Shown one piece after another: positions 18,017-26,007 of a DNA stretch of 50,179 nt. Positions within the stretch are counted from its first letter, which is position 1, and the number at the start of each line of letters is the position of its first letter. The position numbers and the translations under genes are program-made. Source of the stretch: Lysobacterales bacterium. Lineage in GTDB: Bacteria > Pseudomonadota > Gammaproteobacteria > Xanthomonadales > SZUA-36. The stretch is taken from positions 59,328 through 109,506 of the forward strand of contig WVWV01000146.1 of NCBI GenBank assembly GCA_011773845.1, written 5' to 3'. The notes under the pieces were generated by a model. It was not told the DNA's origin and did not search any database. It was given only the letters and a program-made list of their open reading frames with translations.

Positions 18017-18433
18017 TCAATCCATGTCGTCCAGGGCTTTCTGGAAGCGGTTGGCATGCGAGCGCTCGGCCTTGGCCAGCGTTTCGAACCAGTCGGCGAT
18101 TTCGTCGAAGCCCTCGTCGCGGGCCGTGGCGGCCATGCCCGGGTACATGTCGGTGTACTCGTGGGTCTCGCCCGCGATCGCGGCCTTCAGGTTGTCCGAG
18201 GTGCCGCCGATCGGCAGCCCGGTGGCGGGGTCGCCGCTCTCTTCCAGGTACTCGAGATGGCCGTGCGCATGGCCGGTCTCGCCCTCGGCGGTGGAGCGGA
18301 ACACGGCCGCGACGTCGTTGTAGCCCTCGACGTCGGCCTTCTGGGCGAAGTACAGGTAACGCCGGTTGGCCTGGGATTCGCCGGCGAAGGCATCCTTCAG
18401 GTTCTGTTCGGTACGGGTGTTCTTCAATGACAT
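18017..18433 (-). CDS. Rubrerythrin (di-iron domain only)
   Basis: 138 aa four-helix ferritin-like protein. Di-iron ligands are visible: E19 ([11 protein letters not shown]), E52-x-x-H55 (GETGHAHGH), E89/E92 (AGETHEY) and E123-x-x-H126 (AERSHANRF). The C-terminal rubredoxin domain of classical rubrerythrin is absent, so an external electron donor is needed. Rubrerythrins reduce hydrogen peroxide in the cytoplasm. It heads the module with the Fe-S oxidoreductase and DUF3501. GGAG lies 9 nt before the ATG, and a promoter is predicted at 18486-18514. Confidence 0.92.
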   Translation of the reverse strand: MSLKNTRTEQNLKDAFAGESQANRRYLYFAQKADVEGYNDVAAVFRSTAEGETGHAHGHLEYLEESGDPATGLPIGGTSDNLKAAIAGETHEYTDMYPGMAATARDEGFDEIADWFETLAKAERSHANRFQKALDDMD

Positions 18434-18485
18434 GGCAACAATCTCCGTTCAGTCATGACGTAAAAAGGTGTGCTTGCACGCCACT

Positions 18486-18514
18486 AGGATAGGGCATCTG
18501 TCTCCATAGGTGAA
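18486..18514 (-). promoter_or_regulatory. Predicted rubrerythrin promoter
   Basis: On the minus strand TTCACC (-35, 18509-18514) and TATCCT (-10, 18486-18491) are 17 bp apart, giving a start near 18479 and a ~45-nt leader. An ATAGGT element (18506-18511, plus strand) overlaps the -35 box and recurs at 18537-18542, with a variant ATAGGG at 18489-18494. The whole 18480-18560 stretch is AT-rich for this genome. Confidence 0.4.
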
Positions 18515-18644
18515 ATTGTTTAGATTGATAATTACGATAGGTTTTGCCAATCAAATCGGGGCAACTTCCTTATTCTGGTACAGATCGCGGCCGCGCCGAT
18601 TGACGCCGCTCAAGCAGATGCCAATTCCGGCCGATTCGGTTAGC

Positions 18645-19166
18645 ATGGGCCTCGTCTCGAACTGCGGCAGGGCGACAGGCGTGCTCCTTCGAATCCTCTC
18701 ATTGTTGGCGTTTCTGGCCCTGGTGGTGCTGACCGCCGCCTTCGGGGCGATGTTCGGCACCGGAGAGTGGTACCAGGCGCTGGAGAAGCCCACCTGGAAC
18801 CCCCCGGCGTGGCTGTTTGGCCCGGTCTGGTCGACGCTGTACGTGCTGATGGCGATTGCCGGCTGGCTGGTCTGGCACAGCGGGCACCCCCTGCGCCTGG
18901 TGGCCCTGCGCTGGTGGCTGTTGCAGCTGGTGTTGAACGGCGCCTGGTCGTGGCTGTTTTTCGGCCTGCACCGGCCGGGTTGGGCGCTGGCGGAGATGAC
19001 CGCGCTGCTGGCGGCGATCGTGCTGACCGCGGTCCGCTTCCACCGCATCCGGCCGGTGGCGGCCTGGCTGCTGGCGCCCTACCTGCTGTGGGTCGGGTTC
19101 GCCTGGTTCCTCAATTTCACCATCTGGCGGCTCAACGGCGGTGGCCTGGCCTCGCTCATCGGCTGA
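18645..19166 (+). CDS. tspO: TspO/MBR family tryptophan-rich membrane protein
   Basis: 173 aa from the ATG at 18645, or 161 aa from a GTG at 18681; the family is usually 155-165 aa and neither start has a good ribosome site, so the start is uncertain. Five transmembrane helices with the family signature KPTWNPPAWLFGPVWSTLYV and WLLQLVLNGAWSWLFFGLHR. TspO binds tetrapyrroles and other hydrophobic ligands in the outer or inner membrane and is linked to stress and tetrapyrrole control. It is divergent from the rubrerythrin gene across an AT-rich region. Confidence 0.9.
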   Translation: MGLVSNCGRATGVLLRILSLLAFLALVVLTAAFGAMFGTGEWYQALEKPTWNPPAWLFGPVWSTLYVLMAIAGWLVWHSGHPLRLVALRWWLLQLVLNGAWSWLFFGLHRPGWALAEMTALLAAIVLTAVRFHRIRPVAAWLLAPYLLWVGFAWFLNFTIWRLNGGGLASLIG

Positions 19167-19172
19167 GCGGGC

Positions 19173-20465
19173 TCAATCGTCACGATAGACCACGCCGTCC
19201 TTCATCACGAAGGAGAGGTTTCGCAGCAGGCTGATGTCCTGCAGGGGGTCGCCGTCGACGGCCACGATGTCGGCGTACATGCCCGCGGCCAGCTGGCCCA
19301 GCTCGTCGCTCCGCTCCAGCAGTTCTGCGGCCACCAGCGTCGCCGACTGGATCGCTTCCAGGGGCGGCATGCCGCCTTCCACCATCAGCTCGAATTCGCG
19401 TGCATTCTCGCCGTGGGGGGACACGCCGCTGTCGGTGCCGAAGGCGATGCGCACCCCGGCGCGGTAGGCCTTCTTGAACGTCTCGAAAATGACCGGCCCG
19501 ATCGTGGCGGCCTTGCCGCGCACCACCTCGGGGTAATAGCCGTCCTCGGCCGCCTTTTCCGCCACGAACTCGCCGGCCACGATGGTCGGCACCCAGAACG
19601 TGCCGCGCTGGTTCATCAGCTCCATCACCTCGGGGGTCATGTAGGTGCCGTGCTCGATGCTGCGCACGCCCGCCAGCACGGCGCGGCGCATGCCCTCCGC
19701 GCCGTGCGCGTGGGCGGCGACATGCATGCCGTAATCGCGGGCGGCCGCCACCACCGCGGCGAGTTCCTCGTCCGCGAACTGGGGGTTCTCGCCGCTGCGG
19801 GCCAGGCTCAGCACCCCCCCGGTGGCGGTGATCTTGATGAGGTCGGCGCCGTCCTTGTAGCGTTGGCGCACCGCCTCGCTGGCCTCCCAGGGGCCATTGA
19901 TGACCCCCTGCACGGGCCCGGGTTCGCCCATCAGGGTCTTGCGATAACTGTTGGTCGGGTCGGCATGACCGCCCGTGGTGGCCAGCGACTTGGCCGCGGT
20001 GTGGATGCGGGGGCCACGCGCCACGCCCTGCTTGATGGCCTTGCGCAGCGCGACCGTGACGTTGAAGGCATCCCCGACATTACGCACCGTGGTGAACCCC
20101 GCCAGCAGGGTTTTCTCCGCGTAGTGCGCGGCCAGCAGCGCGTAGTCGGCCTCGTTCTGGATGAAGCGGCGCAGGTAGCTGTTGCGCGCGCTCTGGCCGT
20201 CGAGGTGCACGTGCATGTCCATCAGGCCGGGCAGGCAGGTGCCCAGCCGGTGCCGCGCAGCCGGTTCCGAATCGCCCAGTTGCCGTTCGATATCGCGTCG
20301 CTCGCCAACCGCCCGTATGCGGTTGCCCTCCACCAGGACCGCCGCGTCCCGGAGCCGCTTGCCGGATGCAACGTCGATCAATGCCTCGCATTCGAGCAAC
20401 AGGGTGTCGGCCGCCGCGGGCAGGGCGGCGGTGAGGGCCAATAACAGACTCAAGGTCTTGATCAT
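19173..20465 (-). CDS. Exported amidohydrolase (imidazolonepropionase/prolidase-like)
   Basis: 430 aa with a signal peptide ([20 protein letters not shown]). Amidohydrolase metal ligands are visible: HVH in [13 protein letters not shown], the carboxylatable Lys in LIKITATGG, His in VAAHAHG and RSIEHGT, and Asp in AFGTDSGV. Related enzymes cleave X-Pro or other N-capped peptides; the substrate is not predictable. It stands in the same direction as DUF819 upstream (55 nt gap), so co-transcription is possible. The C-terminal beta-sandwich ([20 protein letters not shown]) is complete. Confidence 0.85.
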   Translation of the reverse strand: MIKTLSLLLALTAALPAAADTLLLECEALIDVASGKRLRDAAVLVEGNRIRAVGERRDIERQLGDSEPAARHRLGTCLPGLMDMHVHLDGQSARNSYLRRFIQNEADYALLAAHYAEKTLLAGFTTVRNVGDAFNVTVALRKAIKQGVARGPRIHTAAKSLATTGGHADPTNSYRKTLMGEPGPVQGVINGPWEASEAVRQRYKDGADLIKITATGGVLSLARSGENPQFADEELAAVVAAARDYGMHVAAHAHGAEGMRRAVLAGVRSIEHGTYMTPEVMELMNQRGTFWVPTIVAGEFVAEKAAEDGYYPEVVRGKAATIGPVIFETFKKAYRAGVRIAFGTDSGVSPHGENAREFELMVEGGMPPLEAIQSATLVAAELLERSDELGQLAAGMYADIVAVDGDPLQDISLLRNLSFVMKDGVVYRDD

Positions 20466-20520
20466 GGTCAGTTTCCGAAGGTGTCGTAGAAGAGGGTGAG
20501 AACCATCCGCGCCCGTCGCC

Positions 20521-21729
20521 TCAGCCCGATAGCAATTGGCCCAGGCGGCCGGTGAGGATGGCCAGGTAGTTGCCGGCAGCGTAGCCGATCAGCGCCATCA
20601 GGATGGCGGCCGGCACCAGTGATTCGCGGTGATGGGCCGCCACGATGGGGGCCGAGGCCGCGCCGCCGATGTTCGCCGCCGAGGCGATCGCCAGCGTGTG
20701 CACATCCACGCGGAACAGCCAGGCCCCGGCCAGCACGAATGCGCCGTGGATGAAAATCCACACGTACGCCATCATCACGAAGGCGCCCATGTTGGCCCAG
20801 TCGGCGTCGCGCAGGTCCATGGTGGCGCCGACCCGGGCCACGTAGACATAGATGATGACCATGGCGATCGACTGGGCCGCGGGCAGCTTGCGGGCCGGGG
20901 TCATGGATGCCAGCAGCCCCAGCGTGGTCACCAGCAGGATCAGCCAGGTGCTGGCGGTGATCACGGTGGCGCCGCCGAGCACCACCGGCGGCAGACGGTC
21001 GGCCAGGCCCATGGACAGCCAGGTGCAACCGATCGCCAACAGGGCGAGGTAGAGCAGTTCGATCATGCTCGGTGCCTGCTCCTTGCCGCCGAATTCCGCG
21101 GCGGCCTTTTCCATGCGCTCGACGCGGTCGGCGGGCACCCGCGCCCAGCGATTGAAGCGGTCCGCGAAGGCCTTGCAGCCCAGCAGGATGGGCAGCCAGA
21201 CCAGGTAAACCATCTGGTCCGCGGCGGCGGCCATGGTCAGGTGCTCGGCGCTGCCCTCCAGCGCGGCATGCGCCGCGGTCATGTTGCCGGTGCCCCCGAT
21301 CCAGCTGCCGGCCAGGGTGCCGAATGCCCGCCAGCTGTCCGCCGCGAGGGGAAAGAAGTTCCCGATGTCCATGGAGCGTCCGAGCAGGTAGGCAATCACC
21401 CCGCCCAGCACCACGCCCAGGCTTCCGATCAGCATCACGAACACGCCCTTGCCCATGATCCGCACGGCACCCATCACGTCCACCTTGATCAGCATCAGTA
21501 CGATGAATACCGGCAGGCCGTATTGGCGCAGGAAATCGTAGGCGGCGCTCTGGTGGGGAATGACGCCGGTGTTGGACAACAACACCGGGGTTGCATAGAT
21601 GAAGATCAGCGGCGGCAGGAATTCGAAGATGCGCCAGCGCGACTGTCGCTCGAGCCAAAACCAGAAGGCGACCACGCCGATCAGCGCGGCCATCACGCCC
21701 GCCGGCGATGTGATCAGTGCTGCGTTCAT
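20521..21729 (-). CDS. DUF819 family membrane protein
   Basis: 402 aa, about 10-12 transmembrane helices, DUF819 (YjcL-type) family. Characteristic stretches include [39 protein letters not shown], and a second half with [20 protein letters not shown]. The family resembles bile-acid/sodium symporter-like folds but its substrate is unknown. The ATG at 21729 is chosen because GGGAGG lies 5 nt upstream; a GTG at 21741 is less likely. The start overlaps the BtuF-like stop (ATGA), so translation is coupled. Confidence 0.8.
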   Translation of the reverse strand: MNAALITSPAGVMAALIGVVAFWFWLERQSRWRIFEFLPPLIFIYATPVLLSNTGVIPHQSAAYDFLRQYGLPVFIVLMLIKVDVMGAVRIMGKGVFVMLIGSLGVVLGGVIAYLLGRSMDIGNFFPLAADSWRAFGTLAGSWIGGTGNMTAAHAALEGSAEHLTMAAAADQMVYLVWLPILLGCKAFADRFNRWARVPADRVERMEKAAAEFGGKEQAPSMIELLYLALLAIGCTWLSMGLADRLPPVVLGGATVITASTWLILLVTTLGLLASMTPARKLPAAQSIAMVIIYVYVARVGATMDLRDADWANMGAFVMMAYVWIFIHGAFVLAGAWLFRVDVHTLAIASAANIGGAASAPIVAAHHRESLVPAAILMALIGYAAGNYLAILTGRLGQLLSG

Positions 21730-22649
21730 GGTCCCTCCCACTGCTGTCGTCCCGCCGCCCGGAAGCGGTCCATCAGCTTACAGCCCAGCGCGATGCTGTC
21801 CAGGGTGCGGGGGGTGGCGCGGCTGATTTCGTCGGCCGGCAAGTATACGAACGCGCCGTGGCGGGTGGCGCTCAGGCGGGGCCACGAGCGCCACCGCGCC
21901 AACGGGTCTTCGTCCGGATCGAGCCGGGGGGCGATCATCACCTCGGGGTCCGCCGCCAGTACCGCCTCCCGCGTCACCTGCGAGGCCAGCACCGGCGCCG
22001 CGGCAAAGACGTTGACGCCGCCGCACAGGGCGAAGCCGCGGCTGACCAGGTGTTCGCCGTTGAGCGTGAACAGCGGTTGCGGCGCCACCTGGTAGAAATA
22101 GCGCAGCGGGCTGCGGTCCGGGTAAGCGGCGCCGATGGCGGCCAGCTTGCGCTGCACCTCCGCGATGGACGGCGCGGCGCGGGATTCATCGCCTGTGGCC
22201 CGGGCGATGTGCCGCATCAGGGTGGCGATCTCGCCGGGCGCGCGCACCTCGGTGCGCCACACGGCCAAGCCCAGCTCTTCCAGGCGCTGCAAGGCCCCCG
22301 GGGGATTGCCGGAAGCCCAGCCGATGACCAGGTCGGGCGCCAGGGTCAGCACGCGCTCCAGGTCGATGCGGAACGCGTCACCGATGCGCGGCAGGGTCCT
22401 GGCCGCGGCGGGATGGTTCGAGTATTCCGCGGTGGCGACCAGGTACTCGCCGGCGCCGGCGGCAAACGCCAGTTCCGCGAGGTTGGGCGCCAGCGTGATG
22501 ATGCGTCGCGCGGGCTCGCGCAACTCGAGCAGCGTGCCATCCGCCTGTGGCAGCGTGATCTGCGCGCTCGCCGCGGGAGCGCCGGCGAGCAGGGCGAGGA
22601 CAGCGAGCAGCAGGATTGTCGGGCGACAGCGACCCGGCGCGCATGTCAT
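21726..22649 (-). CDS. BtuF-like cobalamin/metallophore-binding periplasmic protein
   Basis: 307 aa with a signal peptide ending near ASAQ (residues 1-30). It has the helical-backbone binding-protein fold: RRIITLAPNLAELAFAAGAG, then TAEYSNHPAAARTLPRIGDA, the inter-lobe helix, and ALCGGVNVFAAAPVLASQVT in lobe 2. It resembles BtuF and other cobalamin-binding proteins. No BtuC/BtuD permease genes are in this window. It is coupled at both ends by 4-nt ATGA overlaps, to AmpE-like upstream and DUF819 downstream. The frame stays open upstream to 23450, but those residues are antisense-quality translation within the AmpE-like gene. Confidence 0.8.
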   Translation of the reverse strand: MTCAPGRCRPTILLLAVLALLAGAPAASAQITLPQADGTLLELREPARRIITLAPNLAELAFAAGAGEYLVATAEYSNHPAAARTLPRIGDAFRIDLERVLTLAPDLVIGWASGNPPGALQRLEELGLAVWRTEVRAPGEIATLMRHIARATGDESRAAPSIAEVQRKLAAIGAAYPDRSPLRYFYQVAPQPLFTLNGEHLVSRGFALCGGVNVFAAAPVLASQVTREAVLAADPEVMIAPRLDPDEDPLARWRSWPRLSATRHGAFVYLPADEISRATPRTLDSIALGCKLMDRFRAAGRQQWEGP

Positions 22650-23527
22650 CGGATGATGTCGACCAGCAGCAGCAGTGCCAGCACGGTCAGCCACACCCCC
22701 AGCACCCGCCATACGAGATCCATGGCCTGCTTGAGGCTGGCCAGCGGGCCGTTGAGCTGATCGGCATAGCCATCGCGGGCGGCATGGCCACTGACCACGA
22801 TCTGTCGGGCACTGGCCAGCAGGAAGCCATTGCCACCCTCGAACAGGCCATGACCCTGTTCGTCGTGGTATCGCTTCCAGGCTTTGAATACCGAGTCGAA
22901 GTCGGTGGCGATTGCCAGCGCGAGGGTCATCAGCTGTGCCACCGGCCAGTCGAGAATATGCCGCAGGCGCTGGAACAGGCCCAACTGTTCGGGCATCAGG
23001 TCCAGGTCGCCCTCGGTGAGGCGATCGGCCAGGCGGTACATGAGCGCGCCGAAGATACCCAGCACCGCGAACCAGAAGATGGTGCCGAACCAACGCTGCA
23101 GGGCCTCGCGGAACACCGCCTCGACCCCCAGCGCCTGGGCGGCCGCCGGATCCTCGGGCGGGTTCTTGCCGAGCAGCGCGCGCAATTGTTCCTGTTGCTC
23201 CTGCTCGTCGTCGGCGTGGATGATGGCGTCGATGTTGGTGTCCAGGTCGTGCGGGCCGAAGGTATAGATGAGTACGGCAAGGGCGAGTATGAAACCGCCC
23301 ACCGCCCCGAACGCGGTGACCATGAGGACGTTGACGACACCGATGATGATCAGCGGTACGCCGAAATAAAAGAGGAAACCGCTGACGCCCGCCCACCCGG
23401 GGATGTTCTGGCACTTGTCGTTGCAGTAGCCGGTGACGGACTTCAGCCATTCGAAGCGCGGCAGGCGGCCCAGTTCACGGATGAAATGACACAGCCCGAA
23501 TGCGATCAATATGGAGATGATGGTCAT
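22646..23527 (-). CDS. AmpE-like (CobD/CbiB superfamily) inner membrane protein
   Basis: 293 aa with about four hydrophobic segments (near residues 1-12, 48-90, 150-165, 270-292). The middle and C-terminal parts follow AmpE: EAVFREALQRWFGTIFWFAV, then LRHILDWPVAQLMTLALAIA, then FDSVFKAWKRY. AmpE is a membrane protein tied to ampC beta-lactamase control in enterobacteria and pseudomonads, where it accompanies ampD; no ampD or ampC lies here. AmpE is distantly related to CbiB/CobD of cobalamin synthesis, which is curious given the BtuF-like gene coupled to its 3' end. Confidence 0.72.
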   Translation of the reverse strand: MTIISILIAFGLCHFIRELGRLPRFEWLKSVTGYCNDKCQNIPGWAGVSGFLFYFGVPLIIIGVVNVLMVTAFGAVGGFILALAVLIYTFGPHDLDTNIDAIIHADDEQEQQEQLRALLGKNPPEDPAAAQALGVEAVFREALQRWFGTIFWFAVLGIFGALMYRLADRLTEGDLDLMPEQLGLFQRLRHILDWPVAQLMTLALAIATDFDSVFKAWKRYHDEQGHGLFEGGNGFLLASARQIVVSGHAARDGYADQLNGPLASLKQAMDLVWRVLGVWLTVLALLLLVDIIR

Positions 23528-23602
23528 GAACGCAGTCCCGTCACCGCTGTTCCCTGCGGCACTGCCCTGATTCTAGCAGGATGGGCCGAGCCCGTTCACC
23601 CA

Positions 23603-24592
23603 TCAGGGCCGGGCGCGGTAACGGCGGCTGATGGACTCCAGGTCGCCACCCCCCTGCTGACGGAACCAGTCGGCGAGCAAGCGGAACGAAATCGATACCC
23701 GGGGCGACAGGCGCACCGCATCATCGCGCACCGCCGCGGCCAGCTCGGTCGGGGTGAACCAGCGAGCCTCTACCAGCTCGTCCGACAGCCGCACCCGGCG
23801 GTCCTCGGCTTCCGCGTAAAAACCGCACATGGCGGAGGCGGGGAATGGCCAGGGTTGCGAGGACACGTAGCGGATGCCGCTGAGGCGGATCCCGGCCTCC
23901 TCGTAGACCTCCCGCGCCACGGCATCCTCCAGGCTCTCGCCCGGCTCCACGAAGCCCGCCAGGGTAGAGAAGCGCCTGGGTGGCCAGTTGGGATTGCGCC
24001 CCAGCAGGCAGGCATCCCCCTGGGTCACCAGCACGATGATGGCCGGATCGATGCGCGGATAGGTTTCCCGCGCACACTCCTCATTGCTGCAGATCAGGCG
24101 GTGGCCGGCGGACCCTAGGCGGTTGGGGTTACCGCAGGTGCCACAGAAGTGGTGCCGGTGCTGCCAGTAGTGCAATGCCTTGGCGTAGGCCAGGATACCG
24201 GCATGCTTGGCGTCCATTTCGATCGATGCGATGCGCAGATCGGCGAACTCGGCCTCGGGATGAAGCGCCAGGATCTGCTCCCGTTGCGCGTCGCTGACCG
24301 ACACCGCGAAATAGGTCCGCTTGTCGTCGGTGCCCAGCAGGGTGGGGGGCTGCAACAGCTGATCCACCGGCAGTTCGTGTGCCGCCAGGTATACGGCCAG
24401 GGTCCCCGTCGCCTCGCGCAGCAACAGGCTGCGGCTGCGCCACAGGGGCACCAGGCAGGCATCGTCCGCCTGCAGCTTCAGTGCCACCCAGGCAGCGTCG
24501 TCGCGCTGCTCGACCATGCGATCGAGGCGCACGGATGTGAAACGATTTCGATTTGATCGCGAGACGCGGTCGATGCTGAGATCGCTCACCAC
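23603..24592 (-). CDS. nudC: NAD(H) pyrophosphatase / RNA deNADding enzyme NudC
   Basis: 329 aa. The N-terminal domain (about 1-140) is followed by a zinc ribbon (CGTC and CSNEEC, about 150-175) and a Nudix domain with the box GFVEPGESLEDAVAREVYEE plus AGI. The NudC-specific SQPWPFPAS motif follows. It cleaves NADH to NMNH and AMP and removes NAD caps from RNA. It starts with GTG (24592 or 24589), 9 nt after erpA, with a weak ribosome site that suggests coupling to erpA. In Pseudomonas these two genes are not neighbours. Confidence 0.93.
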   Translation of the reverse strand: MVSDLSIDRVSRSNRNRFTSVRLDRMVEQRDDAAWVALKLQADDACLVPLWRSRSLLLREATGTLAVYLAAHELPVDQLLQPPTLLGTDDKRTYFAVSVSDAQREQILALHPEAEFADLRIASIEMDAKHAGILAYAKALHYWQHRHHFCGTCGNPNRLGSAGHRLICSNEECARETYPRIDPAIIVLVTQGDACLLGRNPNWPPRRFSTLAGFVEPGESLEDAVAREVYEEAGIRLSGIRYVSSQPWPFPASAMCGFYAEAEDRRVRLSDELVEARWFTPTELAAAVRDDAVRLSPRVSISFRLLADWFRQQGGGDLESISRRYRARP

Positions 24593-24601
24593 GCGGTGAC
24601 T

Positions 24602-24949
24602 CTACACGGAGAACGAGGCGCCGCAGCCGCAGGTGGTGGTGGCGTTGGGGTTGCGGATCACGAACTGGGCCCCCTGGAGGCTCTCGGTGTAATCGACCTC
24701 CGCGCCCATGAGGTATTGATAGCTGAGCGGGTCCACCAGCAGCGTGACGCCTTCGCGGGTCACCGCGATGTCGTCCGCCTCGCTGGATTCATCGAAGGTG
24801 AAGCCGTACTGGAAACCCGAACAGCCTCCACCCGAGATGTAGACACGCAGCTTGAGCTCGGGGTTGCGTTCCTCGAGGATCAATTCGAGTGCCTTGCGTG
24901 CGGCGGCCTCGGTGAACTGGATTCCGGTTTGTGGTTGGGACGCTTCCAT
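24602..24949 (-). CDS. erpA: A-type iron-sulfur carrier ErpA
   Basis: 115 aa, full length. The three cluster cysteines are in [11 protein letters not shown] and TTCGCGASF. ErpA hands [4Fe-4S] or [2Fe-2S] clusters to apo-enzymes, including those of isoprenoid synthesis and respiration. The upstream GGAGGAGG is 12-19 nt before the ATG, somewhat far but the only strong site. It has its own predicted promoter at 24986-25014. In Pseudomonas erpA lies beside anmK; here it sits with nudC. Confidence 0.95.
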   Translation of the reverse strand: MEASQPQTGIQFTEAAARKALELILEERNPELKLRVYISGGGCSGFQYGFTFDESSEADDIAVTREGVTLLVDPLSYQYLMGAEVDYTESLQGAQFVIRNPNATTTCGCGASFSV

Positions 24950-24985
24950 CGCAGCGGTTGTTTCCTCCTCCCACGGCAGGCTTTA

Positions 24986-25014
24986 ACTATGCGGGCAAAC
25001 GGGCTTGTTTTCAA
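24986..25014 (-). promoter_or_regulatory. Predicted erpA promoter
   Basis: TTGAAA (-35, 25009-25014) and CATAGT (-10, 24986-24991) lie 17 bp apart on the minus strand, predicting a start near 24979 and a 30-nt leader containing GGAGGAGG. It lies downstream of the terminator at 25055-25075, so erpA does not depend on the upstream promoter. Confidence 0.5.
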
Positions 25015-25054
25015 TGGGCTGGGCCGGCCCTGGGGCGGCGCGGCGGCGGGCAAC

Positions 25055-25075
25055 AAAAAAGCGGCCGAAGCCGCT
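25055..25075 (-). terminator. Strong intrinsic terminator of the small transcription unit
   Basis: Minus-strand stem AGCGGC / GCCGCT closed by a UUCG tetraloop and running straight into TTTTTT. A textbook rho-independent terminator about 120 nt after the cysQ stop. Confidence 0.85.
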
Positions 25076-25145
25076 GAGTCCCTCATTTTTTGATGTTGTT
25101 CTCTGTTATCGTTGTTGTTTTCGGCAAGACCCCCGTAAACGGGTT
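25055..25145 (-). ncRNA. Candidate small RNA (~90 nt) between cysQ and erpA
   Basis: A near-consensus promoter (25152-25180) and a UUCG-loop terminator (25055-25075) bracket about 90 nt with no credible coding frame. Predicted layout, 5' to 3': a hairpin CCCG-UUUA-CGGG (25132-25143), a single-stranded stretch rich in A and C with AAC repeats and CAACAUCAAAAAAUG (about 25084-25120), then the terminator with U6. AAC/ARN repeats plus a U-tail are how many Hfq-bound sRNAs look, and AACAACAA also fits the CA motif of Crc/Hfq targets. It could alternatively be a prematurely terminated leader. No family is recognised. Confidence 0.55.
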
Positions 25146-25151
25146 GCGGAA

Positions 25152-25180
25152 TTTATACTCCTCGCGGCGCGGTGCGTCAA
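25152..25180 (-). promoter_or_regulatory. Near-consensus sigma70 promoter of the small RNA candidate
   Basis: TTGACG (-35, 25175-25180), 17-bp spacer, TATAAA (-10, 25152-25157), minus strand, 16 nt beyond the cysQ stop. Start predicted near 25145. This is the best-matching promoter seen in the window. Confidence 0.7.
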
Positions 25181-25196
25181 GCGAAGGGCCGCCCGG

Positions 25197-25994
25197 TCAG
25201 CCCGACATCAGTGACGGCCAATCGGCGCTGGCGTCGCCGAACACCAGGAAGTGGGGGTTCAACAGGCTCTCGCGCGTGTTGTAGGCGAGGCGCCGGCCAT
25301 CCAGGGTGACCACCTGGCCACCGGCCGCTTCGACCACGGCCTGCGCGGCGGCGGTATCCCACTCGGAGGTCGGCCCGAGGCGTGGGTAGAAATCGGCCTC
25401 CCCCGCGGCGACCAGGCAGAATTTCAGGGAGCTGCCCATGCTCACGAGGCGATGCGGGCCGATGGCCTCGAGGCGCTGCGCGAGGTCCGGGTTGGCATGG
25501 GAACGGCTGCCGACCACCACCGCCGGACGGGCGGCCGGCTTGCGCACCGCGATCGGCACGGGCGCGGTCTCGCCGTGGCGGCGAAAACAACCGACGCCGG
25601 CCGCGCCGATATAACTCACGCCGCTGACCGGCACGTGTACGACCCCGAGCGCCGGATAGTGCGCCTCGATCAGCGCGATGTTGACGGTGAACTCGCCGTT
25701 GCGGTTGATGAATTCCTTGGTGCCGTCCAGCGGGTCGATCAACCAGTAGGCCGACCAGGCCGCGCGTTCCGGGTAGGGGATCTCGGCGGCCTCCTCGGAC
25801 AGCTGGGGCAGGGCAGGTTCCAGCTCGGCGAGACGGGCCCGGATGATGCGGTGGCTGGCCAGGTCGGCGCGGGTCAGGGGCGAGCGGTCATCCTTGAGCT
25901 CGACATCGAAACTGCCGCGGTAGACTTCGAGGATTGCGGCGCCCGCCTCGCGCGCAATGGCGTCCAGTGCCAGCAATCGAGCCATGGCTTGCAT
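25197..25994 (-). CDS. cysQ: 3'(2'),5'-bisphosphate nucleotidase CysQ
   Basis: 265 aa, inositol-monophosphatase fold. Li-sensitive phosphatase motifs are visible: PQLSEEAAE (metal-binding EE), WLIDPLDGTKEFI, and SEWDTAAAQAVVEAAGG. It removes the 3'-phosphate from PAP/PAPS made in sulfate assimilation. The ATG at 25994 is preferred; an upstream in-frame start (26054) would overlap nudE heavily. It follows nudE by 13 nt, the nudE-cysQ order seen in E. coli and Pseudomonas. Confidence 0.93.
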   Translation of the reverse strand: MQAMARLLALDAIAREAGAAILEVYRGSFDVELKDDRSPLTRADLASHRIIRARLAELEPALPQLSEEAAEIPYPERAAWSAYWLIDPLDGTKEFINRNGEFTVNIALIEAHYPALGVVHVPVSGVSYIGAAGVGCFRRHGETAPVPIAVRKPAARPAVVVGSRSHANPDLAQRLEAIGPHRLVSMGSSLKFCLVAAGEADFYPRLGPTSEWDTAAAQAVVEAAGGQVVTLDGRRLAYNTRESLLNPHFLVFGDASADWPSLMSG

Positions 25995-26007
25995 TTCGAG
26001 GCGCGCC

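Noticed and set aside
22650-23450. Upstream extension of the BtuF-like gene
   Set aside because: The residues are out-of-frame translation of the AmpE-like gene; a signal peptide begins at 22649.
25055-25086. A small peptide starting at the ATG at 25086 within the sRNA candidate
   Set aside because: The ATG has no ribosome site and the frame runs through the terminator into unrelated sequence.
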